From JAMZMI01 sp039944535 (lineage in GTDB: Bacteria > Bacteroidota > Bacteroidia > Cytophagales > Cyclobacteriaceae), in assembly GCA_039944535.1 (NCBI GenBank), contig JBDUYP010000004.1, positions 1 through 64,000 of the forward strand: a DNA stretch of 64,000 nt. Reading direction: 5' to 3'. A program made the position numbers and the translations under genes. Every line of letters begins with the position of its first letter. The first letter of the stretch is position 1. The notes under the pieces are model-generated. The model saw only the letters and a program-made list of their open reading frames with translations. It had not been told where the DNA came from and made no database searches. Below, in pieces: positions 33,428 to 42,683 of this stretch.

Positions 33428-36400
33428 TCAGACCAACTCTCTCAAATCTACTGGTACCACACGCGATACTCCTTGTTCGATCATGGTGATGCCATAGATC
33501 ACATCAGTACTGGACATGGTTCGCTTGTTATGCGTCACAATGATGAATTGCGATTCTTTAGAGAATTTGCGAATGATCTCATTGAACTTGTCAATGTTTG
33601 CATCGTCAAGCGGTGCATCCACCTCATCAAAAATACAGAATGGTGCAGGCTTTAATAGATAGATAGCGAAGAGGAGAGAGGTGGCCGTAAGTGTTTTCTC
33701 TCCACCAGATAATTGGTTGATAGTCAGTGGTCTTTTGCCTTTAGGCTTGGCCATGATTTCAATAGAAGATTCGAGCGGGTTTTCAGGATCGGTCAACTTC
33801 AGCTCACAGTCATCTTCCTCTGTGAATAGTGTGCGGAAAACCTTGATAAAATTCTCTCTGATCTTATCAAATGCCTCAAGAAATGTGGTTTGTGCCACTT
33901 CATCTATTTCACCTATGGTGGCAAGTAGAGACTCTTTTGCTTTGAGCAAATCTTCTTTTTGTTCGCTTATGAAATCATGCCGTTCCTTTATTTCTTCATA
34001 CGCTTCCATGGCCATGGGGTTGATAGGCCCCATGTTTTCAATACGCTTTTTAAGCTTTTCTACACTTTCTCGTAGCTCTTCTTCCGGCTTGCTGAGTTCT
34101 TCTTCGTTATCGAATATTTCGACTTGATTCAAGTCCACGTTGAACTCCACCGAAAGGCGTTCTTTTACGGAGTTGAGTTGAAGCTTTGTTTCATTTAGCT
34201 TGTTTTGCCACTCCATCAAAATCTGATCGGTAGATTCTCGCATGCGCTGAATCTCGCGAATCAGTTTCTCTTCTTCGTCTATTGAGCCTCGAACCTGATA
34301 ATAATCTTTCTCCGCTTCGTTTACGCCTGCTTCTATCGACTCCTTTTCCTCATACATGGATATGAGATCGTCATCGCTTTCCTCGGATTTTTTCACCAAT
34401 TCATTGAGGTCGTTTACGGCATGTTGCAGATCAGCCTGATTACGCTGAATGCGCCCTTCGCTGCTAGAAGCGGCCTCTTCTTTGTATCCGATTTCCTGGG
34501 TAATGCTGCTCACTTTGTTTTGCTGTCGGTGATACAGCACATTTTCTTCGTTGAATGCTGCCGATTTTTTACTTAGCAGTTCATTCAATTCCTCCAGTTC
34601 GGCTTTATGGTTTTCTACCTGCAACTGTAGCTCACCTAGCAAATCGCTGGATTCTGCATACTGAGGTTTTATTTGTTGCAGCTCCGTGGACAGTTCCGAG
34701 ATCTTTGCCTCTATATCTTCACGTTTCGTTTCGTTAGAGGAAAGCATGGTGCTGAACTGCTCCTGTTTTGTTTTTACAGAGACAAATTCCTCATTGATTT
34801 GATTGATTTCCTGCTGAACTTCTGCCAACAAGTCGGATTGACTTGAATCTTTCAGCTTGGCCAGTTCATTTACATTATCACTTAAATTAGATTCAGTGAT
34901 TTGCTGTTTTTTGGTCAACTCCTTGATCCTTGATGCGAGTTTTTCGAGATTTTTGGCGCGTCCTATTCGTTTTCCTTCAAATAGGCCAACAGATCCTCCC
35001 GAGATGTTAAATTTTCGCTGAATGATTTTACCGCCCTTTTCCACGAATGTGGCTCCCGGTTGAGGTCTTTCTGGTAATTCGCCTTCATAGATATATACAT
35101 TTTCAAGAAGGTAACTGATCAGTTTTTTGTACTTGTCTTCATATTCCACCACTTCTGTGGCAGCCGTTGAGTTTTCAAAAAGTGGAGCCTCGGATTGATG
35201 ATCTTTCAAGGAGTCAAGGATGAAAAAATGCGCCCTTCCGCGTGAAGCGTCACTTAACAAATTCACCGCTTTCATGGCATCATCGCGAGTGTTGACCACA
35301 TAGTAGTTCATGTATGGCTCCAGGTAGTTTTCGATGGCCACACGATAATCCTCAGGACAGGTGATGATATCCGAAAGGAGGGGAGCATCTTTCCAGTTGC
35401 TGCTCTTTTTTAGAAACTTGATGGCTTCAGGAAAGCCCTCAAGATTGTCCACCAGCGACTTGGTGAGATTGTATTCGTTTTGCTTGGAATCAAGCTCTCT
35501 GTTGATTTTAGAGAGCTCTTCACGCATCAGGTCAATTTGTTTTTGGATTGACTCAACTTTGTTTTTTAGCGCTTCTTCCTTTCCTTTCAGCTTGGTGTAC
35601 TCTTCAGTTTTGAGGTTTTTTTCCTTTTGAACTTCAACCAGTTTGGTTTCGAAATCACGCAGGTTTTCTGATTGCGCAGTAGAGTCTTCCCTAGACTGTT
35701 TTAGCTCATTTTGAAGTGTGCTGATCTGGATTTCCTTGATCTCAATTTCTTTGTTGAGTTGATATACCTCCTCTCGTTTTGAAGAATATCTCTGGTTGTT
35801 TTCATTTAGGATTTCCTGCGCACTCTGCGTTTTTTGCTTCTGCTCATCATGCTCAGATTTGAGATGCTCCAGTCTGTGGCTGATCTCTGACAATATGCCC
35901 TGAGCCGTATCTCTTTCTTTGTCCAGGCTTTTTAGTGAAAACAGGGCTCTTTCGTTGCTTTCCTTGTCTTGGGCAATTTGATCCTTGAGGTTGTCGATAC
36001 GGTCGTTTAAAAAGCGCTGGCGTTCGTTTTTGATCTTCTTGTCACTCTCGTATTGGCGGATCTTGCTGACGTGCTCGTTCAGCGTTTTTTGACGAGAGGC
36101 AAGGAGTTTTTCTTTTGTGATTAGCTCAGTTTTGATCTTTTCCAAACCGGCCTCCTTTTCGCCGAGTTGCGCTGTTAATGAACCCTTTTTGTCACCAGCC
36201 TCTTGCAACTGTTGTTCTATGTTATTTTGAGTGGTGTTTTGAGACTCAATTGATTTTTTGGCCAAAGCGATGCTTTTGACTTTGTATTCATCCTTGATCT
36301 CATAATATTTTTTGGCCTGACGTGCCTGTTTTTCCAGAGACTTTAGGTTCTTTTCTATTTCAAAAAGCAAGTCTTCCACTCGATCTAAATCATCATCTGT

Positions 36401-36949
36401 ATCGCTGAGCTTTTTGAGAGTCTCTTTCTTGCGAATTTTGAACTTAGAAATTCCTGCCGCCTCTTCAAAAAGACTCCTACGCGAGTTGTCCTTATCATTT
36501 AGCAGGTCATCCACCATCTTCAGCTCAATGATGGCGTACGTGTTGGAAGCGATCCCAGTGTCCAGGAACAGGTTGGTAATGTCCTTCAGTCGACAAGGCA
36601 CGTTGTTGAGTAGGTATTCACTTTCTCCAGACCTAAAGTACCTTCTGGTGATGGTAACCTGGGTGTATTCCGTCGGGATAAGATTCTTGGTGTTGTTGAA
36701 GGTCAGGGAAACTTCAGCAAGTTGAGTCTGCTTTCTGGCTTTGGTTCCGTTGAAGATTACGTTCTCCATTTTGTCGGAGCGTAAAACACGGGTTTTTTGT
36801 TCACCTAAAACCCAACGAATAGAATCTACGACGTTAGATTTGCCACAGCCATTTGGCCCAACGATACCGGTAATACCTTCATCAAAATTTATTGTAACTT
36901 TATCGGCAAAGCTTTTGAATCCTTTTATTTCCAGACGGGTTAATTGCAT
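33428..36949 (-). CDS. smc: chromosome segregation protein SMC
   Basis: At 1173 residues this is the bacterial condensin core. It opens with LTRLEIKGFKSFADKVTINF and Walker A GPNGCGKSN (31-39). Two long coiled coils flank the hinge near 520-640, and the C-terminal head has the signature LSGGEKTLTATSLLFAIYLL with Walker B FCIFDEVDAPLDDAN. SMC with ScpA/ScpB compacts and segregates chromosomes; neither partner is encoded next to it. It is divergent from the gene at 37018. Confidence 0.96.
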   Translation of the reverse strand: MQLTRLEIKGFKSFADKVTINFDEGITGIVGPNGCGKSNVVDSIRWVLGEQKTRVLRSDKMENVIFNGTKARKQTQLAEVSLTFNNTKNLIPTEYTQVTITRRYFRSGESEYLLNNVPCRLKDITNLFLDTGIASNTYAIIELKMVDDLLNDKDNSRRSLFEEAAGISKFKIRKKETLKKLSDTDDDLDRVEDLLFEIEKNLKSLEKQARQAKKYYEIKDEYKVKSIALAKKSIESQNTTQNNIEQQLQEAGDKKGSLTAQLGEKEAGLEKIKTELITKEKLLASRQKTLNEHVSKIRQYESDKKIKNERQRFLNDRIDNLKDQIAQDKESNERALFSLKSLDKERDTAQGILSEISHRLEHLKSEHDEQKQKTQSAQEILNENNQRYSSKREEVYQLNKEIEIKEIQISTLQNELKQSREDSTAQSENLRDFETKLVEVQKEKNLKTEEYTKLKGKEEALKNKVESIQKQIDLMREELSKINRELDSKQNEYNLTKSLVDNLEGFPEAIKFLKKSSNWKDAPLLSDIITCPEDYRVAIENYLEPYMNYYVVNTRDDAMKAVNLLSDASRGRAHFFILDSLKDHQSEAPLFENSTAATEVVEYEDKYKKLISYLLENVYIYEGELPERPQPGATFVEKGGKIIQRKFNISGGSVGLFEGKRIGRAKNLEKLASRIKELTKKQQITESNLSDNVNELAKLKDSSQSDLLAEVQQEINQINEEFVSVKTKQEQFSTMLSSNETKREDIEAKISELSTELQQIKPQYAESSDLLGELQLQVENHKAELEELNELLSKKSAAFNEENVLYHRQQNKVSSITQEIGYKEEAASSSEGRIQRNQADLQHAVNDLNELVKKSEESDDDLISMYEEKESIEAGVNEAEKDYYQVRGSIDEEEKLIREIQRMRESTDQILMEWQNKLNETKLQLNSVKERLSVEFNVDLNQVEIFDNEEELSKPEEELRESVEKLKKRIENMGPINPMAMEAYEEIKERHDFISEQKEDLLKAKESLLATIGEIDEVAQTTFLEAFDKIRENFIKVFRTLFTEEDDCELKLTDPENPLESSIEIMAKPKGKRPLTINQLSGGEKTLTATSLLFAIYLLKPAPFCIFDEVDAPLDDANIDKFNEIIRKFSKESQFIIVTHNKRTMSSTDVIYGITMIEQGVSRVVPVDLRELV

Positions 36950-37017
36950 GAAGTACCGGTGGTTTTTGACCTAATATTAACCATCAAATTTAAGACAAAT
37001 TTCTACATAAGAGCACT

Positions 37018-37539
37018 ATGGATGACATTCAATTTTGGTTGTATTTGGGTTTTGGTTTGATCTACTTCATAGTGAGGCAGATGAAGAAGAAAAAGTCTAA
37101 CGAGCAGGAACAATCACCTCAGGATGCTCCTGCTGAAAAGCCGTATAAAAAGCCGGTGACCTTTGAAGAACTGTTAAGAGAGTTTACAGGTGAAACAACT
37201 GAAGAGGAGAAGGAAGTAGTACTTGACGATTACACGGATTTAAAGAAAGAAGAAAATCGTGAAGAGGAAGTCAAACCTTATAAGTATACCGAAGATGATC
37301 ACTCCCATAGGAGGTTTGCAGATGATGAAAGTAGAAAAATCTATGAAAACTCTATTAAGCAAGCGGAAGGAGCTGATCTTGTTTTTGAAAGGGATAACCA
37401 CTTTAAATCAAAAATGACGAGGAAAGAACAGCAGGAGGCAGATAGTGCTTTCGGGCGCGAAATTCTCGAATCGCTGCAAGATGCTGATCAGGCAAAGAAA
37501 GCAGTAGTGCTAAGCGAGATACTCAATAGGAAGTATTGA
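37018..37539 (+). CDS. small single-pass membrane protein, unknown
   Basis: The 173-residue protein has one N-terminal membrane helix (about 5-22) followed by KKKK and a long, charged, Glu/Lys-rich cytoplasmic region with no fold I recognise. The C-terminus (FGREILESLQDADQAKKAVV, then LSEILNRKY) reads as a conserved amphipathic helix. It is divergent from smc with 68 bp between starts, so they may share a control region; no function can be given. Confidence 0.65.
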   Translation: MDDIQFWLYLGFGLIYFIVRQMKKKKSNEQEQSPQDAPAEKPYKKPVTFEELLREFTGETTEEEKEVVLDDYTDLKKEENREEEVKPYKYTEDDHSHRRFADDESRKIYENSIKQAEGADLVFERDNHFKSKMTRKEQQEADSAFGREILESLQDADQAKKAVVLSEILNRKY

Positions 37540-37622
37540 GTGAGACACGCCGAAAAGGCTTATTTACTTTTCGAATTATATTAAACGTTTCGCATATCAC
37601 CAACAACAAAACAACATAACCT

Positions 37623-38177
37623 ATGCTTAAGAAAATTTTATTGATCATCGGGGGGCTAGTGCTTCTCTTTGTCCTTTGGAGTGTTTACGGATTGTTCATT
37701 GCTGAGCCAGCCAGTCCCAAAGATTCAGTTTCATACAGCGATATGGGATTGGATATCACAGTAGATTATAGCAGGCCTTATAAAAAGGGCAGGTTGATTT
37801 TCGGTGAAGAAGCTGATGAAGCTCTTCAGCCTTTTGGAAAATATTGGAGACTTGGTGCAAATGAGGCTACTGAGATTTCGGTGAGTGGAGATGTGCTTTT
37901 TGCGGGTGAATCTCTTTCTGCTGGCAGATACCGGATGTATGCCGTACCTGGAAAGGAAGCTTTTGAGGTGACTTTGAACAGTGAGTTGGAAGTTTTCTTT
38001 GGAATTGCAGAGCCAGATCCAGCGTTGGATGTCTTGTCAGTAATGGCGCCTGTTACAATGCAGGATGATGTTACTGAGCAATTTACGATTCAGTTCAAAA
38101 GTGATTCTACAGCTATACAAATGGAGTTTGTCTGGGATAATTTTCTGTTTACAGTGCCCATTCAACCTGCTAACTAA
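37623..38177 (+). CDS. DUF2911 domain protein, membrane-anchored
   Basis: A 184-residue protein with an N-terminal hydrophobic helix (about 4-27) and a DUF2911 beta-sandwich: PKDSVSYSDMGLDITVDYSR, KGRLIFG, FGKYWRLGANEATEI, LSAGRYRMYAVPG. DUF2911 proteins are common, exported and uncharacterised in Bacteroidota. It is 9 bp upstream of the amidohydrolase gene and likely cotranscribed. 37540-37622 probably holds its promoter. Confidence 0.85.
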   Translation: MLKKILLIIGGLVLLFVLWSVYGLFIAEPASPKDSVSYSDMGLDITVDYSRPYKKGRLIFGEEADEALQPFGKYWRLGANEATEISVSGDVLFAGESLSAGRYRMYAVPGKEAFEVTLNSELEVFFGIAEPDPALDVLSVMAPVTMQDDVTEQFTIQFKSDSTAIQMEFVWDNFLFTVPIQPAN

Positions 38178-38186
38178 GAAAGTTCT

Positions 38187-39296
38187 ATGAGAAAATGGGT
38201 TTTGATGCCAATCGGCATTTTGATATTTCTCGGTTTGACTTACTGGATGATCGGGAAAATACAGTACCGACTCAACGTCATGGACGTGGAGGAATACGAA
38301 CCCGTTTCTACTCTGAAAGTACCCGAAACTTTGCTCACCAGAGCAAAGTTTCCTTTTATAGACGTGCACAATCATCAGTGGACCATGCCCATACAGGATC
38401 TGGGTAGTTTGGTGACTGAAATGGATTCCCTCAACATGGCCGTGATGGTGAACCTGAGTGGTTTTCGTGGTAAATATCTGGAGTGGTCGCTCGAAAATGT
38501 CAATGATGGGTTTGCAAACAGGTTTGCCGTTTTTCTGAATATCGATTTTGAGGATCTGGATGACGAAGGATGGCCTGAAGATCAACTGGCCCTGATGGAG
38601 TCTGCCGTGGAGCAGGGCGTGAGAGGACTCAAGGTTTATAAAGGGCTTGGTCTAACAGATAAAGACAATGATGGTAACCGTATTGCTGTGGATGACCCCA
38701 GACTTGATCCCATTTGGGCTAAGTGCGGAGAGCTGGGCATTCCTGTTTTGATTCACTCGGCAGAACCTGGTGCATTTTGGTTGCCAAAAGATAAATACAA
38801 CGAACGGTGGCTAGAGCTCAAACAATACCCCAGCCGCTACCGAGACCCCAATAAATTGCCCTCATTTGAGGAAATCATAGCAGAACAGCACCTTGTATTC
38901 CGAAAGCATCCTGAAACCATATTCATCAATGCACATTTAGGATGGTTTGGAAATGATCTGGCCAGGCTAGGGGAGTTGCTTGATGAATTGCCCAATGTAT
39001 ATACCGAGTTGGGAGCCGTTCTCGCCGAACTTGGGCGTCAGCCTCGCTTTGCACGTGAGTGGATGATTCAGTATCAGGACAGGGTGATGATGGGAAAGGA
39101 TTCTTATAAAATGGAGGAGTATTATACCTACTTCAGAGTTTTGGAAACGGCGGACGAGTATTTTGACTACTACCGCAAGCGACATGCACATTGGAAAATG
39201 TATGGCCTGAATTTACCTGATTCGGTATTGAAAAAGGTTTATTATGAAAATGCTCTGAAAGTTATTCCAGGGCTTGATGCTTCATTGTTTGATTAG
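38187..39296 (+). CDS. membrane-anchored amidohydrolase family protein
   Basis: This 369-residue protein has an N-terminal membrane segment (about 5-23), then an amidohydrolase-2 type TIM barrel: metal-binding HxH in FIDVHNHQW near 57, LKVYKGLGL near 150, VLIHSAEPG near 193, FINAHLGWFGND near 250 and MGKDSYKMEEYY with the late Asp. The presence of HxH, two further His and the Asp suggests an active metal-dependent hydrolase or decarboxylase; the substrate is unknown. The active domain would face the periplasm. Confidence 0.83.
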   Translation: MRKWVLMPIGILIFLGLTYWMIGKIQYRLNVMDVEEYEPVSTLKVPETLLTRAKFPFIDVHNHQWTMPIQDLGSLVTEMDSLNMAVMVNLSGFRGKYLEWSLENVNDGFANRFAVFLNIDFEDLDDEGWPEDQLALMESAVEQGVRGLKVYKGLGLTDKDNDGNRIAVDDPRLDPIWAKCGELGIPVLIHSAEPGAFWLPKDKYNERWLELKQYPSRYRDPNKLPSFEEIIAEQHLVFRKHPETIFINAHLGWFGNDLARLGELLDELPNVYTELGAVLAELGRQPRFAREWMIQYQDRVMMGKDSYKMEEYYTYFRVLETADEYFDYYRKRHAHWKMYGLNLPDSVLKKVYYENALKVIPGLDASLFD

Positions 39297-39298
39297 CC

Positions 39299-40207
39299 TT
39301 AGGTGTTTAGCCATCTCCAGAATTTACCCAATGCCGTTTTAGGTTTCGGGCGATTATCCACCGCCTGAGTTATTTGCTTTTTCTTTTTCTTCTTGGGCTT
39401 GGTAGCAATTTTTGATTGTGGGATTTCGGCCTGAACTTTCTCTTTGTAGAATTTCTCTTTCTGCGCTTTTTTCTTGCGCTCAGCACGAAGCTTCTTCTTA
39501 TGCTCTTCCCATTTTTCTTTTTCTTCGCGCTTCTTTTTGGCTCTGACTCTACGTTCTTCTCTCTGCTCCGGGGTTAGTGTCTTGCGGTTTCCATATTTCC
39601 CTTTGCCTTTTCTTCGCTCTGTATCATTTTCCGATTCCTCCGGCGATTTTTCTTCCTTGGGCTTAGGTTCCGGCAGGTCTATTTTGCCAACTACTTTTAA
39701 TCCTTCAAGTTCTACCTTCGGCGCTTTGATCAAATTGACAGCATTGGCCAACTCCTCAGATTCATCTTCCAGAATCTCTCCAACCGTAGCGATTTTAATG
39801 TCAGGTTGAGTTTCAGGAACGTCATCCACTAGCTCTTCCTGTGATTCTGGCGGTTCGGGTAAATCATCACCTAGCTCAGCCGGTTCTTCCGAATTTACTT
39901 CAGGAGTGTCCTCTGTTGCGCTCGTAGTGGTTTCATTTACAGGTTCCTCTTCCTGTATTTGTTCATCCGATTCTTCAATAGTCGCTTCAGTAGATTCACC
40001 CTGTGCAGCTATTTCAGGTTCTTCCAATTCCTCGGTTATTTCTTCAACTACAGGGAGAACGTCAAAATGCTCGACCACCATTTCCTCAATTTCCTCATCT
40101 AATTTAGAATTGGGGTGTGGGTTGATTTCAAACCCTTTGGATTTGGTATAGGCAATGATGTCTTGCGCAGATATATCGTATTTTCTAGCTAATTGACCTA
40201 GCCTCAT
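39299..40207 (-). CDS. IF2_N-like protein with acidic middle and basic tail
   Basis: The 302-residue protein starts with a helix-turn-helix-like module (MRLGQLARKYDISAQDIIAY, then TKSKGFEINPHPNSKLDEE) that resembles the N-terminal IF2 domain. Residues about 55-150 are strongly acidic and low complexity. About 190-290 are very basic and helical (REERRVRAKKKREEKEKWEE and similar). It looks like a nucleic-acid or ribosome-associated protein, but IF2's GTPase is absent. It converges on the amidohydrolase gene with a 2-bp gap. Confidence 0.65.
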   Translation of the reverse strand: MRLGQLARKYDISAQDIIAYTKSKGFEINPHPNSKLDEEIEEMVVEHFDVLPVVEEITEELEEPEIAAQGESTEATIEESDEQIQEEEPVNETTTSATEDTPEVNSEEPAELGDDLPEPPESQEELVDDVPETQPDIKIATVGEILEDESEELANAVNLIKAPKVELEGLKVVGKIDLPEPKPKEEKSPEESENDTERRKGKGKYGNRKTLTPEQREERRVRAKKKREEKEKWEEHKKKLRAERKKKAQKEKFYKEKVQAEIPQSKIATKPKKKKKKQITQAVDNRPKPKTALGKFWRWLNT

Positions 40208-40270
40208 TTGAAACAGCTTTAAGTGATGGTGGCAAAAATAATAACTCCGTTTTGGTGATCCAGTATAATT

Positions 40271-40981
40271 CTAACTATTTCCCCAGGCGGCTTCATCCAA
40301 AAACCAAACAAGCTTGCCATGCGTTGGCTTTATGTGATAGGCGGGGTAGAGTTCGTGATTTAATCCCTTATCAAAAATTGATCGGACTTTATCATATTTA
40401 TTTCCTCCTGTAACCAAAAATGCCACCTCACTTGCATTGTTGATAACATTTCCCGTAAGGGTTACCCGCTTTTGGCCTGACTCAGGGTGTGTAGCAACAG
40501 CACAAATTTCTTTCTTTTGCAGCAGTTCCATTTGATGCGGAAAAATGGATGCAGTATGACCGTCAGGGCCCATACCCAAAATGATCAGGTCAAATTTTGG
40601 AAGACCATTTTCCGATGATAGGTTGTTCAAAATGTCTTTGGAGTAGCGCACTGCCTCCTGATCTGGGGCATTTTCTCCCAATACACGGTGGACATTGCCT
40701 TTTGGAATGTCAATTTTGCTGATCAGACGATCATAAGTCATTTTATAATTGCTTTCTGCATCATCCGGAGCAACACAGCGCTCATCACCCCACCATAAGT
40801 GTATGCTATCCCAATCGAACTTATTGGCAAAGTTCTGAGCAATGAAATCAAAAAGTGCTTTGGGAGTAGATCCCCCCGAAAGCGCAATGTGAAACTCAGT
40901 TTTGCCTGTTGAAACATTGAGTAGGTATTTGGCGAAATGCTCCGCCACTTCTTCAGTATTACTGAAAATATGCTTTTCCAT
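40271..40981 (-). CDS. pgl: 6-phosphogluconolactonase
   Basis: It hydrolyses 6-phosphogluconolactone, step two of the oxidative pentose phosphate pathway. The 236-residue protein shows the DevB/Pgl marks FHIALSGGSTPKALFDFIA, HLWWGDERCVAPDDAESNY, FDLIILGMGPDGHTASIFPH and VTLTGNVINNA. It follows zwf with a 15-bp gap and is surely cotranscribed. Confidence 0.94.
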   Translation of the reverse strand: MEKHIFSNTEEVAEHFAKYLLNVSTGKTEFHIALSGGSTPKALFDFIAQNFANKFDWDSIHLWWGDERCVAPDDAESNYKMTYDRLISKIDIPKGNVHRVLGENAPDQEAVRYSKDILNNLSSENGLPKFDLIILGMGPDGHTASIFPHQMELLQKKEICAVATHPESGQKRVTLTGNVINNASEVAFLVTGGNKYDKVRSIFDKGLNHELYPAYHIKPTHGKLVWFLDEAAWGNS

Positions 40982-40996
40982 AAAATAGGTTAGTTC

Positions 40997-42520
40997 TTAT
41001 AATTCGCAATAAATCCCATCATCCGTGAGGTTTTTGCATGGATTTCTCCATGACATATTTTCACCCTCAATCATATTGATGGCTGCTTCCGGCCCCCAGG
41101 TTCCAGAAGGGTATCCATAGACAGGAATAGATTTGTCTTCTTTCCATGCTTTCAGGATCGGATCTACAAACTTCCAGGCACCTATGACACTGTCTCCGCG
41201 AGCATAAAGAGTAGCATCGCCCTGCATACAATCTAGCAGCAATCTTTCATACGCTTCAGGCACATAGGCATCCGTCATGTCTTCATACAGGAAGTCCATG
41301 TTCACAGTCTCTACGTCAAAACCTGCTCCAGGCACTTTCAAGCCAAATTTCAGCAGTACTCCTTCATTTGGCTGAATCCTGAACACCAAAATATTTTGGT
41401 TGTTGGCCAACCTTCTATTGCTAAAAAGGTGGTGATGGTTGGGCTTGAAATGAATGACCACTTCTGAGACACGCGTTGGTAGCCTTTTACCGCTCCTGAT
41501 GTAGAAGGGTACATCTGCCCATCGCCAGTTGTCAATGAAAAACTTGATTGCCGCAAAGGTCTCTGTGCGTGATTCTTTATCTACTCCGGGTTCTTCCCTG
41601 TAGCCAGCAAAGTGATCGTCCTTATAAGAAGAGGCTGTGTATTGCCCTCTGATTACGTTTGTTCGGATTTCTTCAGGAGTAAGCGGTCTGATGGATTGAA
41701 ATAGTTTATTCTTCTCGTTCCTGATTGCGTCAGCGTCCATCCTGGCAGGTGGCTCCATGGCTACTAAAGAAACCAGCTGTAAGAGGTGATTTTGAATCAT
41801 GTCTCGCATTGCGCCTGACTTGTCATAGTAGCCGCCGCGCTTTTCTACACCGACACTTTCTGCTGACGTGATTTCCACTCTCTGTATGTAATTTCTGTTC
41901 CAAAGCGGTTCGAAAATGCTGTTCGCAAATCGCGTTACAAGCAGGTTTTGAACAGTCTCTTTGCCCAAATAATGATCGATTCTATAAATCTGTTCTTCGT
42001 TGAAGCACTTTAGCAGTTTCGCATTCAGGTCGTTGGCAGAAGCCAGATCATACCCAAAGGGCTTTTCAATAATCAGTCTTTTCCAGCCATGGTCTTCATT
42101 ATGTAACCCAACCTCAGAAAGGTTTTTGCTCACCACCTCATATAGGCTGGGGGGTGTGGATAGGTAGAAAATACAGTTTTGAGCACCTTTTGATTCCTCA
42201 AACATCTCGGCAAGTCGATCGGCGAGGGTCTCATAACCCTTGATATCCGCTGTGTCTATTGGCTGATAGCCTACTACAGAAGAGAAAGTTTTCAGTTGAT
42301 CTTTGTCTTCACCTTTTAGATGCTCATTTTCCAGAACGGAAATTTTCTGGTATTCTTCGTCTGAGTATTTGGTTCGACTCACTCCCAAAATTTTGTAGGA
42401 ATCAGGCAGATAACCACGCTTAAATAGATTGAATACAGCAGGAATGAGCTTGCGCATGGTTAGGTCACCTGAAGCTCCAAATATGACCAGCGTCTGGTCA
42501 TCTAATTTTATTTTTGACAT
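40997..42520 (-). CDS. zwf: glucose-6-phosphate 1-dehydrogenase
   Basis: It oxidises glucose 6-phosphate to the lactone, making NADPH. At 507 residues it is full length. The Rossmann motif is FGASGDLTMRKLIPAVF near 14-30, the substrate motif is YRIDHYLGKETVQNLLV near 180, and later IRSGKRLPTRVSEVVIHFK fits the family. It leads the zwf-pgl pair and is divergent from gnd. The 163 bp between zwf and gnd (42521-42683) are AT-rich and should hold both promoters. Confidence 0.96.
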   Translation of the reverse strand: MSKIKLDDQTLVIFGASGDLTMRKLIPAVFNLFKRGYLPDSYKILGVSRTKYSDEEYQKISVLENEHLKGEDKDQLKTFSSVVGYQPIDTADIKGYETLADRLAEMFEESKGAQNCIFYLSTPPSLYEVVSKNLSEVGLHNEDHGWKRLIIEKPFGYDLASANDLNAKLLKCFNEEQIYRIDHYLGKETVQNLLVTRFANSIFEPLWNRNYIQRVEITSAESVGVEKRGGYYDKSGAMRDMIQNHLLQLVSLVAMEPPARMDADAIRNEKNKLFQSIRPLTPEEIRTNVIRGQYTASSYKDDHFAGYREEPGVDKESRTETFAAIKFFIDNWRWADVPFYIRSGKRLPTRVSEVVIHFKPNHHHLFSNRRLANNQNILVFRIQPNEGVLLKFGLKVPGAGFDVETVNMDFLYEDMTDAYVPEAYERLLLDCMQGDATLYARGDSVIGAWKFVDPILKAWKEDKSIPVYGYPSGTWGPEAAINMIEGENMSWRNPCKNLTDDGIYCEL

Positions 42521-42683
42521 ACTAAAAAGGTCATTACAATGAGAGTTTTACAAATATTTTGATATTTCATTGAAATCAGGTGTAAATTCAACAGATAATG
42601 TTAAACTTCGATTTTTAATTTTAAAACAATCATAACAAAGGAGTTGGATCAAAAGGTTTAACTCTTTATTAAATAAACATAGT

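Noticed and set aside
33681..34127. 148-codon plus-strand ORF, Ser-rich
   Set aside because: Antisense to the smc coiled coil; Ser/Leu richness is the usual complement of a Lys/Glu-rich coiled coil.
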